Source of the DNA: Hofstenia miamia
Taxonomy: Eukaryota; Xenacoelomorpha; Acoela
Direction of reading: 5' to 3'
DNA: 64,000 nucleotides
Assembly: GCA_004352715.1 (NCBI GenBank)
Contig: SCFE01000034.1
Coordinates: forward strand, 1,278,951 to 1,342,950
Part shown: piece by piece, positions 1-12,049 of the stretch
Position numbering within the stretch: the first letter of the stretch is position 1
How the letters are laid out: each line of letters opens with the position of its first letter
Notes under the pieces: generated by a model
Database searches by the model: none
What the model was told of the DNA's origin: nothing
What the model saw: only the letters and a program-made list of their open reading frames with translations
Made by a program: the position numbers and the translations under genes

Positions 1-1110
1 ATGCAACCCAATGAGATAGTTCACATAGATCTCAAAATGCTATCAAAAAATTCTGAAGGCTATCAGTACCTACTAGTTATGGTGGACAACTTCACCAAAT
101 ACGCAAGGATGGTCCCAATGCGGAATACCACAGCAGAAACTACAGCCGAGCTAGTTCTAAAAGAATGGATATTGAGACTGGGACTGATGGAAACGATTAT
201 AACAGACAAAGGGCCACAGTTCGAAAGTGGACTATTCCAAGAAATGGCAAGGCTATTAGAAATTGCAAGTGAACGCACAACTGCCTATCACCCCCAGGCG
301 AATGGAGTGGTGGAGCGACTTAACCGAACATTGATTAAGCTGATCAGAGTGGCAACAACATGAATAGGAGGAAATAAATGGAGAGAGGTTATAGAAATGA
401 TTGAATACTATTATAATACATTGGTACATGCAACAACTGGCTTATCACCATTCAAAGCCATGTTTGGGAGAGAGGTGACAACTCTATTATCGATGCAATA
501 CACCAACTACAGTGGTAAATTGGACAATGCATACATACAACAACTAAGGAATCAAATCACGGGAATCCACAAAAAAATGTGTCACAACATTAAGAAGTCA
601 GTAGTGAGACAACAATGCAACTATAATAAAAAAATTTACAGTCACGCACATAAGGTAGGTGATAAGGTATATGCGTTCACACCGATTAAACTTGTCAACA
701 CAAACCAAGTCCAGAAGTTGAAAACAGTATGGTCTGGCCCACACATGATAACACAAACATTGCTGAACAATGAACACATGTTAGACAACAATAGACTATT
801 ACATTTTCAAAACCTGAAGAGAGCAACAGCGGACATTGAAGAAACAAAAATAAATGACAATGCCGAATTTAAAATATGCCGAATTAATGGCAACAAGGTT
901 GTATATGATATGTATGATTTAGATAGTGTACATGAAGAAGAATTTGAGGATGAATACATACTGGAAACCATGGATGATGACCCGAGTAGGAGGATACTAC
1001 CTCAGAGGGCAGCGAGAAATAAACCTATATATGACCCTGAGACATGGGATATAAATTTACTAACTGCATTTAGGAAAATAGAACAAAATGATGCACCCAC
1101 CGATGAGTAA
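1..1110 (+). pseudogene. pol: Family A copy A1: integrase, 5'-truncated by window edge
   Basis: This is the catalytic core and C-terminal part of a Ty3/Gypsy integrase, which joins element cDNA to host DNA. The acidic triad is visible: Asp in VHIDL (residue 10 of the window frame), Asp in ITDKGPQF (residue 69) and Glu in GVVERLN (residue 105), giving the retroviral D-35-E spacing. A TGA at 361-363 breaks the frame and reading resumes at 397-1110. That part contains a KLKTVWSGP segment like the GPY/F module of Gypsy integrases and ends near PQRAARNKPIYDPETWD, a tail conserved in all copies here. Copy A2 reads through the stop position, so this one is a lesion. The zinc-binding HHCC region lies outside the window. 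Confidence 0.92.
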
Positions 1111-1704
1111 GAGAGTGCACAGAGCCCAGCAGACAGAGGGACTCTCAACAACAAACTGAAGGAGAAGGATACACAGAAGTTCTCAGACCGGAAGTCAGAT
1201 CAAAGACAGAAGGGACGAGAATCAAGAACTGATGAATAGATGACGTAGAGTGAGACAGCGTCCTAGTAGTCCTCAAGGCTGATTCAAGGGCAGAGAGACA
1301 AACAGACAAAGAGCCTCTCCCACCAGGGATCTGCACTGCTGATTCAAGGGCATGCAGAAAACTGGTGCGCAGCACAACTTTCCTTCCCATAGTCCACTAC
1401 GCCAATTCAAGGGTGGTGAGACATGCAGAGATCCAGAGGAAAGTGTAAGTGTGGAAGAACCATGGAGATATGAAAGTGATTCAAGGCTGACATTATCTCA
1501 TCCAGAACCACAGCTGGTCAAGTGCCAATACAAGTAACTGTGAGCCAATTCAAGGGTGAAGCAGTAGAAAATATCAGCACAGATTCGCAGCCTCCAGACT
1601 GTGAACCGAGCACCAGTAGATTACCATTTAGGATGACCCAGCTACACGCCTCCTCAGACACAACCTCAGAATGCACTGTATGATCAAAAGAAAAAGAAAA
1701 GCGG
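1111..1704 (+). repeat. pol-ORF3 linker of A1 with repeated GATTCAAGGG motif
   Basis: No conserved protein domain is seen between the integrase stop and the ORF3 start. A 15-base motif close to GCTGATTCAAGGGCA recurs at 1278, 1338, 1401, 1475 and 1544, spaced 60-74 bases apart. In one frame it would read ADSRA or ANSRV, but that frame is interrupted. The same array occupies the equivalent position in A2 and A3. Confidence 0.8.
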
Positions 1705-4583
1705 ATGTCAAAAATAGATGGGGAAACATTACACCCCTATTCCATGGGAACATTGAAGATGCGCTATAATGCATTTGCAAAACTATTGCTGGAAACAAAG
1801 TCCCATATAAGAAAAGTCACAAGGATCAAGGGGAAATTCTTACCAATTGTGCTTGATGCTAACAACAGGCTGAAAGTCAATGTAATTATTAGCTACCCCC
1901 AGGAAATGAATGAAACATTAGAAAGGCCATATATGCGCAGTACAGTGCACGTCATTTTTGATGACGCATTCACATTAGATACAGCCCAAGTGATAATGGC
2001 ATATAAGGATAAAATCGCGGAGATACCAGAAATCAATATGGATGCAGACAATCTCACAATTATACACATCCTGAAACAAAAAGAATATACAAAAGCATTA
2101 CAAAAGAAGGTAGATGACACAACTAGGATGGCAAGAGTACAAAATGTTAGAATTGTACTAATAACAATCACAACGCAAGAGGAGATTCCTGACCATCTGG
2201 AAATAGCATGTCAGCTGGGAGAAAATATTTTCCCATGGCAAAAGTCAGATACAAATACTACAATTCCAGAACTGATACGCCTGGATTTACAGATAGACTA
2301 CTGGGCGCAGATTTATCGAATCATGGTAGACCCGTGCATAGCAATCGATTTATACAGGCAAACAAAAACTATAGAACTAACAATGGACATGGAGGGCATC
2401 GAAAAAGCAAACACGCTGTTTATAAAGTGCAGCCTCACACAACGCCAGGAGCATCTACAACAGATTCAAACGATCTGGAAAACAATGAAACTACAGCAAA
2501 AAGTAGAAGAGGGATGGCCTAAGATAAGAATTGACGCACCATCAAGAAAGTTCCACAAATCAATTGAAGTAGCTTTAATGGAAGTAAACCACGCCTATGA
2601 ACTGAATACAAAGTAAGATTTTAAGCAAATGATATTTGAGGAGAAGAACACACCAGAGATACATTTCAGAACTACAGCATGGATATTAGCCATCTTTACA
2701 ACAGAAGAAGTGGAATTAAAAACCTGGCATAGATTAACAAAAGCAAAATGATACAAAATCGCAATATCCCTGATCAACACACAAACAAAGAACTGGTTGT
2801 TAAAGGGACATACCGGAAAACTAGAATCACCAAACAGAACAGAAAAACCAGTGCAAGCCATGGAGAAATTACTAAGTAGGATCATTATGCAAGAAAACCT
2901 GTTGGGGAAGATATCAGCAATAAGCATCTCTAACAAGACGGGGATATGCCCCAGCAAAATTACTATATTTGATGAAATGATGAGAAAATACATGTGGGGA
3001 GCAACATCCGAGATACTGGTGAAACAGCTTCAAAACCAGCCATGGCTCACAACCAAAAAGATCATAAAAAGGAAACTTGTGAGCACAGCAGAAATCCGCA
3101 ACATAATAACACAGAAGAACTTGCAGAACATATTAGATTACAAAATGAGATGTTATGAAAAAGATAGCCCGCGATGCACATTCACTAAGATCCTTAGAAG
3201 CACTGAAATGATGAAGAGAGGAGGAATTACAGAACTCGTAGAGGTGTGTGAAATGGTCACAAAGTCTCAAGCAGAAATGCTGGAAGAAGAACAATTACTG
3301 ACATCATCTAGACTATTGTTATCTCCCAAAACACAGCAAACGATCGACAGAATTAATATAGAAAAGTGGGGAGAGATCAGTCCAGCCAAGACAATTGAGT
3401 GGATTGATACAGATGATGAGTGTTCTTGGTCAAAATCAAAATAACAAAAGAGTCCAAAGACATAAGAGAAAGGAGCTTCCAGTGCATCTGAGAACAACAA
3501 ACAGTAGCAACAATGAAACTTATGTTTACCAAAGCCCTTACATGAACAGAACTGGAGGAACTACTATGACCATATAATTAACTTGCCATCGACGTGGAGT
3601 GTATTACCTCAAGAGTAGAGCTAACAGAGGAACTACAGTTAAAACTGAGTCAAAAGGGACTAATGCAGGCATTCTGGGATATGATTCCCAAAGCGTAAAT
3701 GAACTACCCTGCCACTATAGGGTTAGCAACAGCATCAACCACAGAAGGCACATACTGGCACATAGAACGAGAGATCAAAACGAAACTACTCATATGCACA
3801 CTGCCAGAGACTATTGCANTTACATTCTTTTACCCTGATAACCAAATTTGGGAAGATTTAGCACATATGAGTAGAGCTGATGCACAGATGACTCTTATGA
3901 TCAGCATCAANAACAGCATCAACCACAGAAGGCACATACTGGCACATAGAACGAGAGATCAAAACGAAACTACTCATATGCACACTGCCAGAGACTATTG
4001 CAGTACCCATGGTCCTACCATGTTGGAGAATACCCAAGGACGTCAAAGTCGTGAAAACCTTCTTACATGAGTATAAATTGTACGTGAACACTGAAAAGAA
4101 AGCAAAAGCCATAGTCAACAGAGAAGATTACAAAAAGTCAAAAGCAATACTGTTACAACAGAACAACAAGGAACAAGTCTACATCGAGGGCACAATATCG
4201 CCGGATCAACTGTACACACAGGGAAAACCTATAAATGTACAATTACAAGACTTGCGGAATGAAATTGATGTAGTTTGGACTGATATATGGGAGAAAAGAT
4301 ATCAATACTACGACGTCACAAAAAGGGTCGAAATCATTACCATGATGAGACTAAACAAAAATGACCCAAATACAATCACAGAGGAAGAAGTCAGGAACAA
4401 CGTCAGCTTCTTCTATAAGGATGTGGTGAACACTCAAAGTTTAACAAAAGTTTTTTACATTCTTTTACCCTGATAACCAAATTTGGGAAGATTTAGCACA
4501 TATGAGTAGAGCTGATGCACAGATGACTCTTATGATCAGCATCAAGGGTATTCAGTTATATCAAAAATATTATGACATCTTCT
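1705..4583 (+). pseudogene. A1 ORF3: long conserved protein of unknown function downstream of integrase
   Basis: I do not recognise this protein. It begins MSKIDGETLHPY and matches ORF3 of A2 throughout and ORF3 of B3 in blocks. The first 303 codons (1705-2616) are open, then TAA interrupts. Open stretches continue at 2797-3444 and 4009-4473, separated by stops, frameshifts and an assembly rearrangement at 3819-3911. It is rich in K, E, I and Q, with no signal peptide, no hydrophobic membrane-spanning segment and no obvious Cys/His cluster. Its position between integrase and 3' LTR is where env lies in errantiviruses, but nothing looks like an envelope protein. The C-terminal end falls in the gap that follows. 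Confidence 0.85.
3730..4546 (+). other. Assembly-scrambled duplication at single-N joins
   Basis: Single N bases at 3819 and 3911 bracket 3820-3910, which repeats 4456-4546 almost exactly, while 3912-4006 repeats 3730-3818. This is the pattern of overlapping contig ends joined without merging, not a biological duplication. A2 has a continuous reading here. Confidence 0.85.
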
Positions 4584-5286
4584 NNNNNNNNNNNNNNNNN
4601 NNNNNNNNNNNNNNNNNNNNNNNNNNNNNNNNNNNNNNNNNNNNNNNNNNNNNNNNNNNNNNNNNNNNNNNNNNNNNNNNNNNNNNNNNNNNNNNNNNNN
4701 NNNNNNNNNNNNNNNNNNNNNNNNNNNNNNNNNNNNNNNNNNNNNNNNNNNNNNNNNNNNNNNNNNNNNNNNNNNNNNNNNNNNNNNNNNNNNNNNNNNN
4801 NNNNNNNNNNNNNNNNNNNNNNNNNNNNNNNNNNNNNNNNNNNNNNNNNNNNNNNNNNNNNNNNNNNNNNNNNNNNNNNNNNNNNNNNNNNNNNNNNNNN
4901 NNNNNNNNNNNNNNNNNNNNNNNNNNNNNNNNNNNNNNNNNNNNNNNNNNNNNNNNNNNNNNNNNNNNNNNNNNNNNNNNNNNNNNNNNNNNNNNNNNNN
5001 NNNNNNNNNNNNNNNNNNNNNNNNNNNNNNNNNNNNNNNNNNNNNNNNNNNNNNNNNNNNNNNNNNNNNNNNNNNNNNNNNNNNNNNNNNNNNNNNNNNN
5101 NNNNNNNNNNNNNNNNNNNNNNNNNNNNNNNNNNNNNNNNNNNNNNNNNNNNNNNNNNNNNNNNNNNNNNNNNNNNNNNNNNNNNNNNNNNNNNNNNNNN
5201 NNNNNNNNNNNNNNNNNNNNNNNNNNNNNNNNNNNNNNNNNNNNNNNNNNNNNNNNNNNNNNNNNNNNNNNNNNNNNNNNNNNNNN
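4584..5286. other. Assembly gap (703 N)
   Basis: Unknown bases. Alignment with A2 predicts that the gap holds the ORF3 C-terminus, the polypurine tract and the 5' half of the LTR. The corresponding A2 interval, 19386-20075, is 690 bases, close to the gap length. Confidence 0.95.
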
Positions 5287-5912
5287 ACTAGCATTTCCAA
5301 CTACATGTATTAGATAATTAACCTTCAACAAATGGTTGGATAACCAAACCTTAAGGGAATATATTTATACATTTTTAGATCCAAACTAAGTGACCTATAA
5401 TCAACTGATAATGACCTTACATGTAGTAATTATAAATGTAAGTTAGGAAGTTGTTCAATATTTGTTTATTTAATAAAGCCAATATATTTCAGTAATGGCT
5501 ACATGTAATATTGAATGAACAACTAGTGACAGTTTCCAGTTGTAAACAGATATAACACTTTCACACAATAGAGATTAAGTCGAGTTGTGTCATGTCTTGA
5601 GTAAGCACCGAGCTAGTGTAGGGTACACATAAGCTATCTTGATTGAGCTGAGAAGTGGCACTCAAGCATTGGAAGGAATGGTGAAATTGGATGTGGAGAT
5701 CCGCTTCGGGCAGACGCCCACTGGAAGATTGACGCAGAGGTTACCGCTTTGGTTCGTCACCTAAAAAGTGAATAGTTAATTGTGGTTACGTAATGTAATA
5801 GAAGAAACTAAGCAAGCAGTAACATTTAGTAAATCCTTACCCACAATAACACAGTCAATGTTACAAGGTAACAATGAATCAATGGTGATAAAGCCTGGTA
5901 GAGGATATTACA
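5287..5912 (+). mobile_element. 3' LTR of A1 (3' portion)
   Basis: This is collinear with 20076-20695 of the A2 3' LTR, starting ACTAGCATTTCC and ending GGATATTACA. The TACA end pairs with the TGTA start of this LTR family. No primer-binding site follows, as expected for a 3' LTR. Confidence 0.88.
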
Positions 5913-6490
5913 ATGAGCTGTAGGCTGAAGTGTGTACTTCCAACACCCTAGTCAAGTCTGTCAGTCATTTAAATTAGATGGAGCACTGCCTCCTGAAAAC
6001 TGTGCACATGATGTTTTGGTGATAACCTTGTTACTGCATACTAACATCATCCCCACAGATGTGAATGGATTGTTAATTAATGCTACTATCAATACAGGAG
6101 CCTCTGTCTCCATAATAAGCAACACCTGTTGAGACAAACTTTGACTACACAGAGAAGATCTGTTACCATCTACAGTGGGCTTGTTGGATGCTTCAGGGAA
6201 CACTATTTTGCTGAAGGGTCAGATAAACAACCTCAAGTGTATACACCAAGAATGCTTCTGAGTGGACCATATTGTAGTTGATGCCTGCAATCAGCCCTTG
6301 CCATACAATGTCTGTCTGGGAAATGATTTCCTCGAGAAGAATGCTTGTGTGATCAATTACAGAACTAACACACTCTCAATCTGCAAAAGCAAGCCTCAGG
6401 AAGAGCTTACTGCCACTTGTAACCAAGAAATTCTATTAATGCTAACCAACAACATTGTTGTGGAACTGTGGCACTGGCAATGAGTTGCCA
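5913..6490 (+). pseudogene. pol: Family B copy B1: protease region, degenerate
   Basis: This is a retroviral-type aspartic protease remnant. The active-site motif reads INTGA, Asn replacing the catalytic Asp of D-T-G. The second half (6262-6483) contains LPYNVCLGNDFLEKNACVI, which corresponds to LPYEVILGDDFLTKNGCVI in A3. A TGA breaks the frame at 6130 and others follow. The copy starts directly after the A1 LTR, so its own LTR and gag are missing. Confidence 0.8.
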
Positions 6491-8035
6491 TCACTATGAA
6501 CTCTCCCTACAAGGGGGACGTCATGATTTCAGGACAAAGGGGAAAATGCCTTTGTGGTCTAAATCTTTCTCAAGACCTTTGTCATATCCCCATGGCAAGA
6601 CTTACATCACTGTGCTTAATAGCTCTGCATGCCTGATCTGAATGGATCCAGCCAAGCTATCTATCATTGTGACTCTGGTCTGACTCAAACTTAAAGCAGC
6701 CACCTGCTTACCTGTTCTCACCACAATTCATGATCTGAGTGAACCCAGTGATCCAGTCCAGATCCAAGTAACAAATGAGAAAACTCATGGGCACCTGAGT
6801 CCACAAGAACATGATGCGCTATCTGCTCTTTTGTGCCAGCACCATGACATATTTAATTATGGATCTATTAGTGTTGGAAAGGCTGTTGAGGAACAACATG
6901 CTATCAAAACCAAGAGTTATCACCCCATTTGGTTGCCAGTTCAAAGGGTACCTGAAAACTTACAAGCAGAATATGAACAGATCCTCAGCAATCTCATTGA
7001 GAGTGGGATCATTCAGAACAGCAAAAGCCTGNGATCTGAATGGATCCAGCCAAGCTATCTATCATTGTGACTCTGGTCTGACTCAAACTTAAAGCAGCCA
7101 CCTGCTTACCTGTTCTCACCACAATTCATGATCTGAGTGAACCCAGTGATCCAGTCCAGATCCAAGTAACAAATGAGAAAACTCATGGGCACCTGAGTCC
7201 ACAAGAACATGATGCGCTATCTGCTCTTTTGTGCCAGCACCATGACATATTTAATTATGGATCTATTAGTGTTGGAAAGGCTGTTGAGGAACAACATGCT
7301 ATCAAAACCAAGAGTTATCACCCCATTTGGTTGCCAGTTCAAAGGGTACCTGAAAACTTACAAGCAGAATATGAACAGATCCTCAGCAATCTCATTGAGA
7401 GTGGGATCATTCAGAACAGCAAAAGCCTGTATACTGCACCTACAGTGTTTATCTGCCAAGGCTAGAAGTACAGCCTCTGTGTTGATTTTTGTTGTTTGAA
7501 CAACATTACCATCAAGGATGTGTATCCATTACCTCACATTGAGGATCTTCTATATGATGCCAGCAAGTACAGTTTGTTCTTGTGCTTAGATCTCTGCAAA
7601 GCCTATTGGCAGATACCTATGAAGCCTGGCAACATCCTGAAAACCACTTTTATTATGCCATATGGCCTTTTTGAGTGGAAATACATGGCCTTTGGGCTTT
7701 GTAACACTCCAGCTACTTTTCAGCATTATGTCATGTGTGTACTATGGAATGGGGCCAACATTCTCAAACCTGGGATCACAGCATATATGGATGATAGTCT
7801 TGTTGCTGGACACTCCATTCTCTGATCATCTAGATAAGTTGGGCCACACTCTTAAGATCTTGTACAACTCTGGTCTCTGGGTCAAAGGAAATAAGTGTTC
7901 ACTCATTTCACCATGAGTTACCATCTTGGGTAGGGTGATTGAACCCAGAAAGATCTAAATTAAAAATGATGCAAAGGACCATCTCAATCACATTGAGACT
8001 CCACACTCTCACAAGGACGTCCAATGCTTGATGGG
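6491..8035 (+). pseudogene. pol: B1 reverse transcriptase, degenerate
   Basis: RNA-dependent DNA polymerase of the Gypsy type. The motif-A region reads CLDLCKAYWQIPM and the polymerase box YMDD lies at 7784-7795. The thumb-side MGFLNYYG signature is at about 8030. The upstream segment at 6790-7430 includes IIQNSKSLYTAPTVF, the fingers entry. Several in-frame stops and shifts make it non-functional, and the N-terminal part is duplicated around a single N at 7032. Confidence 0.85.
6634..7427 (+). other. Direct duplication around single N at 7032 (assembly artefact)
   Basis: The interval from about 6634 to 7031 is repeated essentially base for base from 7033 to about 7427, with one N between. 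Perfect identity inside an otherwise decayed element points to an unmerged contig overlap. Confidence 0.9.
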
Positions 8036-8610
8036 CTTTCTAAATTACTATGGCTCATTTATTCCAGAAACTAGCCAATGGAATGAAACACATATCTTAT
8101 TTGCTATGCAAGAATACGGAGTTCTGTTGGACCTGGGCCAAACAGGAAGAGCTGGATGCTGTGAAGCAAGAACTAAGATGGATCTCAAGTTTGAATATGC
8201 CTGACTACACCAAGGAATTTATCATTGACTGTGACATGAGCTCCATCACCATCAGTGGCGTTCTAAGTCAGATGATCAAAGGTCAGGAAAGCTCAGTGCA
8301 GTATTTTAGCCAGAAGCTCTGAAATGCTGAGCTAAATTACAGAGCAATGAAATCCAAGATGCTAGTGCTCATTGAGAGTCTGAAGAAGTTTTGATTCTTC
8401 ATATTAGGTCGTCAATTTGTTGTTCACACTGATAACTCTGTGCTAGCATGGCTCAAGAAATTCTCTGGTAACAAGTTGAACATTGTTGCCTGATGGTTAG
8501 AATATCTAAATGACTTCATCTTTACAATCACCCACTGTTCAGGGAGAATATATCTCAATGCAGATTACTTTACCACTCTGCCAAATTATGAGAGAGACCT
8601 GTGGAAGCAT
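8036..8610 (+). pseudogene. pol: B1 RNase H, degenerate
   Basis: This is a Gypsy RNase H domain following the RT thumb. It carries FIIDCDMSSITISGVLSQM (first catalytic Asp in IDCD), then YFSQKL, and later VVHTDNSVLAWLKKF, where HTDN gives the late catalytic Asp. Stops are present after YFSQKL and further on. It would degrade the RNA strand during reverse transcription. Confidence 0.8.
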
Positions 8611-9770
8611 GTGATTACAAGCTTGTTCCTGACATTAATGCTGATCAGAATGGGAAAGTGATCCTCCCCATTATGGCGAAGGAAAAGATCTCAGAGAAAG
8701 AAACTGCTACCCATCAGCTGCATGATAAAGTTATATCAGAAATCATCTACAAAGTAAAGAAGCCTAATCATGCTATAAGTGACATTGCCAAAAGGTATTT
8801 CCAACATTATCACTGGAAAGTCACTGAGGCAGGACTTCTTTATGTGCATAGCCAAAGCAATCATCTGGCAATTCTGGAATACTTCAAGGGGATCTTGTCC
8901 AGAAGATTCATGAATGTGGACACCTTGGAATTATCCAGATTGAGCGAACTTTTAACACTCAATATGTTACAATAGGTATAAGAGCTAAAGTTCAAGATGT
9001 CATAGATAAGTGTGAAGCATGCCTAATCCAGGGAGCCAGACACTTTCCAGAACAAAGAGCTGAGCTCCATAGTCAGGTTGCTGAAAGAACCAATGAAGTA
9101 GTCCATATTGACATAGAGAAATTGTTAAGAGATGAAGAGGGATTTCAGTATCTTTTGGTCTTGATAGACCATATTACAAAATGTGTGAGACTTATTCCAT
9201 TTGACAACACTATAGCCAAAGTTATTGGAGAAAATATTGTGAAAGAGTGGATTTTCAAACTCAGACCTATGCAAAGATTGGTTTCCAAACTATCTGATGT
9301 CCATGCTTATGAAGGAACTAGAAATCTTGCATGACTTTACCAACACATACCATACTAAATCATACTGTCATTAAGTTGATTAGAGTAGCCTTAGCCCACA
9401 CTGCTGGTAGAAATTGGAGATGAGTGAGCCTGTTTGAGGCTATGTATGGCTGCAAGGCGAGTACGCCACTATCTGTAATGTTTCCAGATTACAATGAACC
9501 AACCTTGGAGAATTTTGTGAACCAGATGCTGCAAGAATTCCCAGAAGTACATCTTACAATATGCTGGAACACCAACCAGTCAGTTATTTGCCAGAAAAGG
9601 AACTTCAATAAGAAATTGTATGGCAAACTGCATAAACAAGGAGATACTGCTTATTTTCTCCATCAGGTCACTGATGCCAATCAAGTATGAAAGCTTGCCA
9701 CCAATTGGCAAGGACCTTTCACAATAACAAAAGTTTTACACCACCACTGGTACTTACTAAATAATGGTAA
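8611..9770 (+). pseudogene. pol: B1 integrase, internally deleted and cut by an LTR
   Basis: The HHCC zinc finger is recognisable as HECGHLGIIQ followed by DKCEACL. The core begins VVHIDIEKLLRDEEGFQYL. The stretch that should hold the second Asp (TDKGPQF in family A) is missing, consistent with an internal deletion around 9270-9360. The C-terminal part at 9424-9690 is preserved (NFNKKLYGKLHKQGD). Reading stops inside the GPY/F-like segment at 9770, where a family A LTR begins. Confidence 0.82.
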
Positions 9771-10033
9771 TGTAGCATCATCCAAAAAAGAATAGCTGCA
9801 AACAGAAGATTAACGTCAAATGATTACAGTGATTAAATATAATCAGAAATATGATTGTAAAATTTAGTTAATTATTCTATTCATTTTGTAAGATGCAACC
9901 AAGTTACAATATTGTGCAAATTAAGAGAAACACATTAGCAGATTAAGTAATATTTGACAAATTGCAACAAGCAAAATTAGGCTTATGTAAGAACAGCCAT
10001 ATTGGCAGAAGATATATTTGAAATTCAAAATCA
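9771..10033 (+). mobile_element. Family A LTR, 5' part (left end of A2 or a separate insertion)
   Basis: The LTR begins TGTAGCATCATCC inside the B1 integrase. It is clearly closer to the LTR at 36131 than to the A2 3' LTR at 19629. It therefore either belongs to another copy or marks recombination. It runs into the following gap. No 4-bp target duplication is evident with the far end of A2 (left flank GTAA, right flank TTAT). Confidence 0.8.
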
Positions 10034-11033
10034 NNNNNNNNNNNNNNNNNNNNNNNNNNNNNNNNNNNNNNNNNNNNNNNNNNNNNNNNNNNNNNNNNNN
10101 NNNNNNNNNNNNNNNNNNNNNNNNNNNNNNNNNNNNNNNNNNNNNNNNNNNNNNNNNNNNNNNNNNNNNNNNNNNNNNNNNNNNNNNNNNNNNNNNNNNN
10201 NNNNNNNNNNNNNNNNNNNNNNNNNNNNNNNNNNNNNNNNNNNNNNNNNNNNNNNNNNNNNNNNNNNNNNNNNNNNNNNNNNNNNNNNNNNNNNNNNNNN
10301 NNNNNNNNNNNNNNNNNNNNNNNNNNNNNNNNNNNNNNNNNNNNNNNNNNNNNNNNNNNNNNNNNNNNNNNNNNNNNNNNNNNNNNNNNNNNNNNNNNNN
10401 NNNNNNNNNNNNNNNNNNNNNNNNNNNNNNNNNNNNNNNNNNNNNNNNNNNNNNNNNNNNNNNNNNNNNNNNNNNNNNNNNNNNNNNNNNNNNNNNNNNN
10501 NNNNNNNNNNNNNNNNNNNNNNNNNNNNNNNNNNNNNNNNNNNNNNNNNNNNNNNNNNNNNNNNNNNNNNNNNNNNNNNNNNNNNNNNNNNNNNNNNNNN
10601 NNNNNNNNNNNNNNNNNNNNNNNNNNNNNNNNNNNNNNNNNNNNNNNNNNNNNNNNNNNNNNNNNNNNNNNNNNNNNNNNNNNNNNNNNNNNNNNNNNNN
10701 NNNNNNNNNNNNNNNNNNNNNNNNNNNNNNNNNNNNNNNNNNNNNNNNNNNNNNNNNNNNNNNNNNNNNNNNNNNNNNNNNNNNNNNNNNNNNNNNNNNN
10801 NNNNNNNNNNNNNNNNNNNNNNNNNNNNNNNNNNNNNNNNNNNNNNNNNNNNNNNNNNNNNNNNNNNNNNNNNNNNNNNNNNNNNNNNNNNNNNNNNNNN
10901 NNNNNNNNNNNNNNNNNNNNNNNNNNNNNNNNNNNNNNNNNNNNNNNNNNNNNNNNNNNNNNNNNNNNNNNNNNNNNNNNNNNNNNNNNNNNNNNNNNNN
11001 NNNNNNNNNNNNNNNNNNNNNNNNNNNNNNNNN
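10034..11033. other. Assembly gap (1000 N)
   Basis: Unknown bases. The round length suggests a placeholder. By analogy with A3 it should hold the rest of a 5' LTR, the PBS and the start of gag. Confidence 0.95.
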
Positions 11034-12010
11034 CTCAAAGATAAATTGCGACTGTTACGTTTAACAGAAGAAGAGAATAGAAACAATATGCAATCTCACA
11101 AAATTGAATTCCAAGCTAAAAAAGACAGCGAACTACAGGCACCACACAGGCCAAGCCGAAAGGAAGTAGTATTTGAAGAATCAGATGAAGACTCTGATGA
11201 TGAAAAACAAAAGATAATAAATGAANNNNNNNNNNNNNNNNNNNNNTGCAAAGCGACACTACCCAAATTCAATGGGAAAGTAAATGGTTATAATCCCACA
11301 TTCGCTGAGTGGCTGCAAATGTTTGAATTGACAATGGTGGAAAGGAAAGTAAGCCAACAAGCAGCAGTGGCGAGACTCCCGCTATACCTAACCGGAGCAG
11401 CATCTCAACACTATTTGTTATTGGATGCAGAGACAAAAAGGGACTATCAACTACTAATAGGAGACTTCATTAACTATTACAAAAATGAAAGTTTCAAGAA
11501 CCAGTACCGAATTATCTTGAACACAACAAAAATGAGGAAAATGGACAACATCTGAAACTACATGCAACAAGTCGAGCGGCTCCTGATGCTTAGCTCTAGG
11601 GGAAANNNNNNNNNNNNNNNNNNNNNAAATTGGAAAGAATGATAAGGAAGGCTGTCGATATACAAGCCACAATCAAGAACAATGCTTGGATATACAAGAA
11701 ATCCGCATGGTACAGAGACGCAGCAACATGGAAAAGCAACTTCAAGTCGCGTACTCCCAACAAAAATTACTCTGAAGGAAAACAAGAGAAAGTAATAAAA
11801 GTCAAAGGAAAGGATGGAAAAATGCGGAAATTAAAAGAGAAGGACGTTAAATGCTATGGCTGCGGACAGAAAGGACACAAAAACCCAGACTGCCCAAAGC
11901 AGATAAACATCATTGGTGATGAAGAAGCATACTATGATGAAGAAGATATACTACAAACGGAAGATGAAATGGACGAAGCAACACCAACCAACAAAGAGTC
12001 GGAAAACTAA
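11034..12010 (+). pseudogene. gag: A2 gag: coiled coil, capsid-like domain, zinc knuckle
   Basis: The Gag structural polyprotein packages element RNA. A charged coiled-coil-like stretch (LKDKLRLLRLTEEEN) leads into a capsid-like domain with LPKFNGKVNGYNPTFAEWL and LPLYLTGAASQHYL, the same order as A3. It ends with a CCHC knuckle, CYGCGQKGHKNPDC, near 11853. Gaps of 21 N lie at 11226-11246 and 11606-11626, and a TGA stands at about 11553. The terminal part (11630-12010) is open and ends in an acidic tail. Confidence 0.87.
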
Positions 12011-12049
12011 GTAGAGCACCGACTCATAACAACCGTGCAGCAATAATGA

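Noticed and set aside
2595-2993. Minus-strand ORFs with hydrophobic, Phe/Cys/Ser-rich translations opposite ORF3 and pol
   Set aside because: They are shadow frames of K/E/I-rich coding on the plus strand; the hydrophobic look is a codon complement effect, not an envelope protein.
10002-11555. Long ORFs spanning N runs (also 4502-5331 and 62310-63004)
   Set aside because: They are open only because unknown bases contain no stop. The bordering sequence belongs to LTRs, gag, ORF3 or microsatellite.
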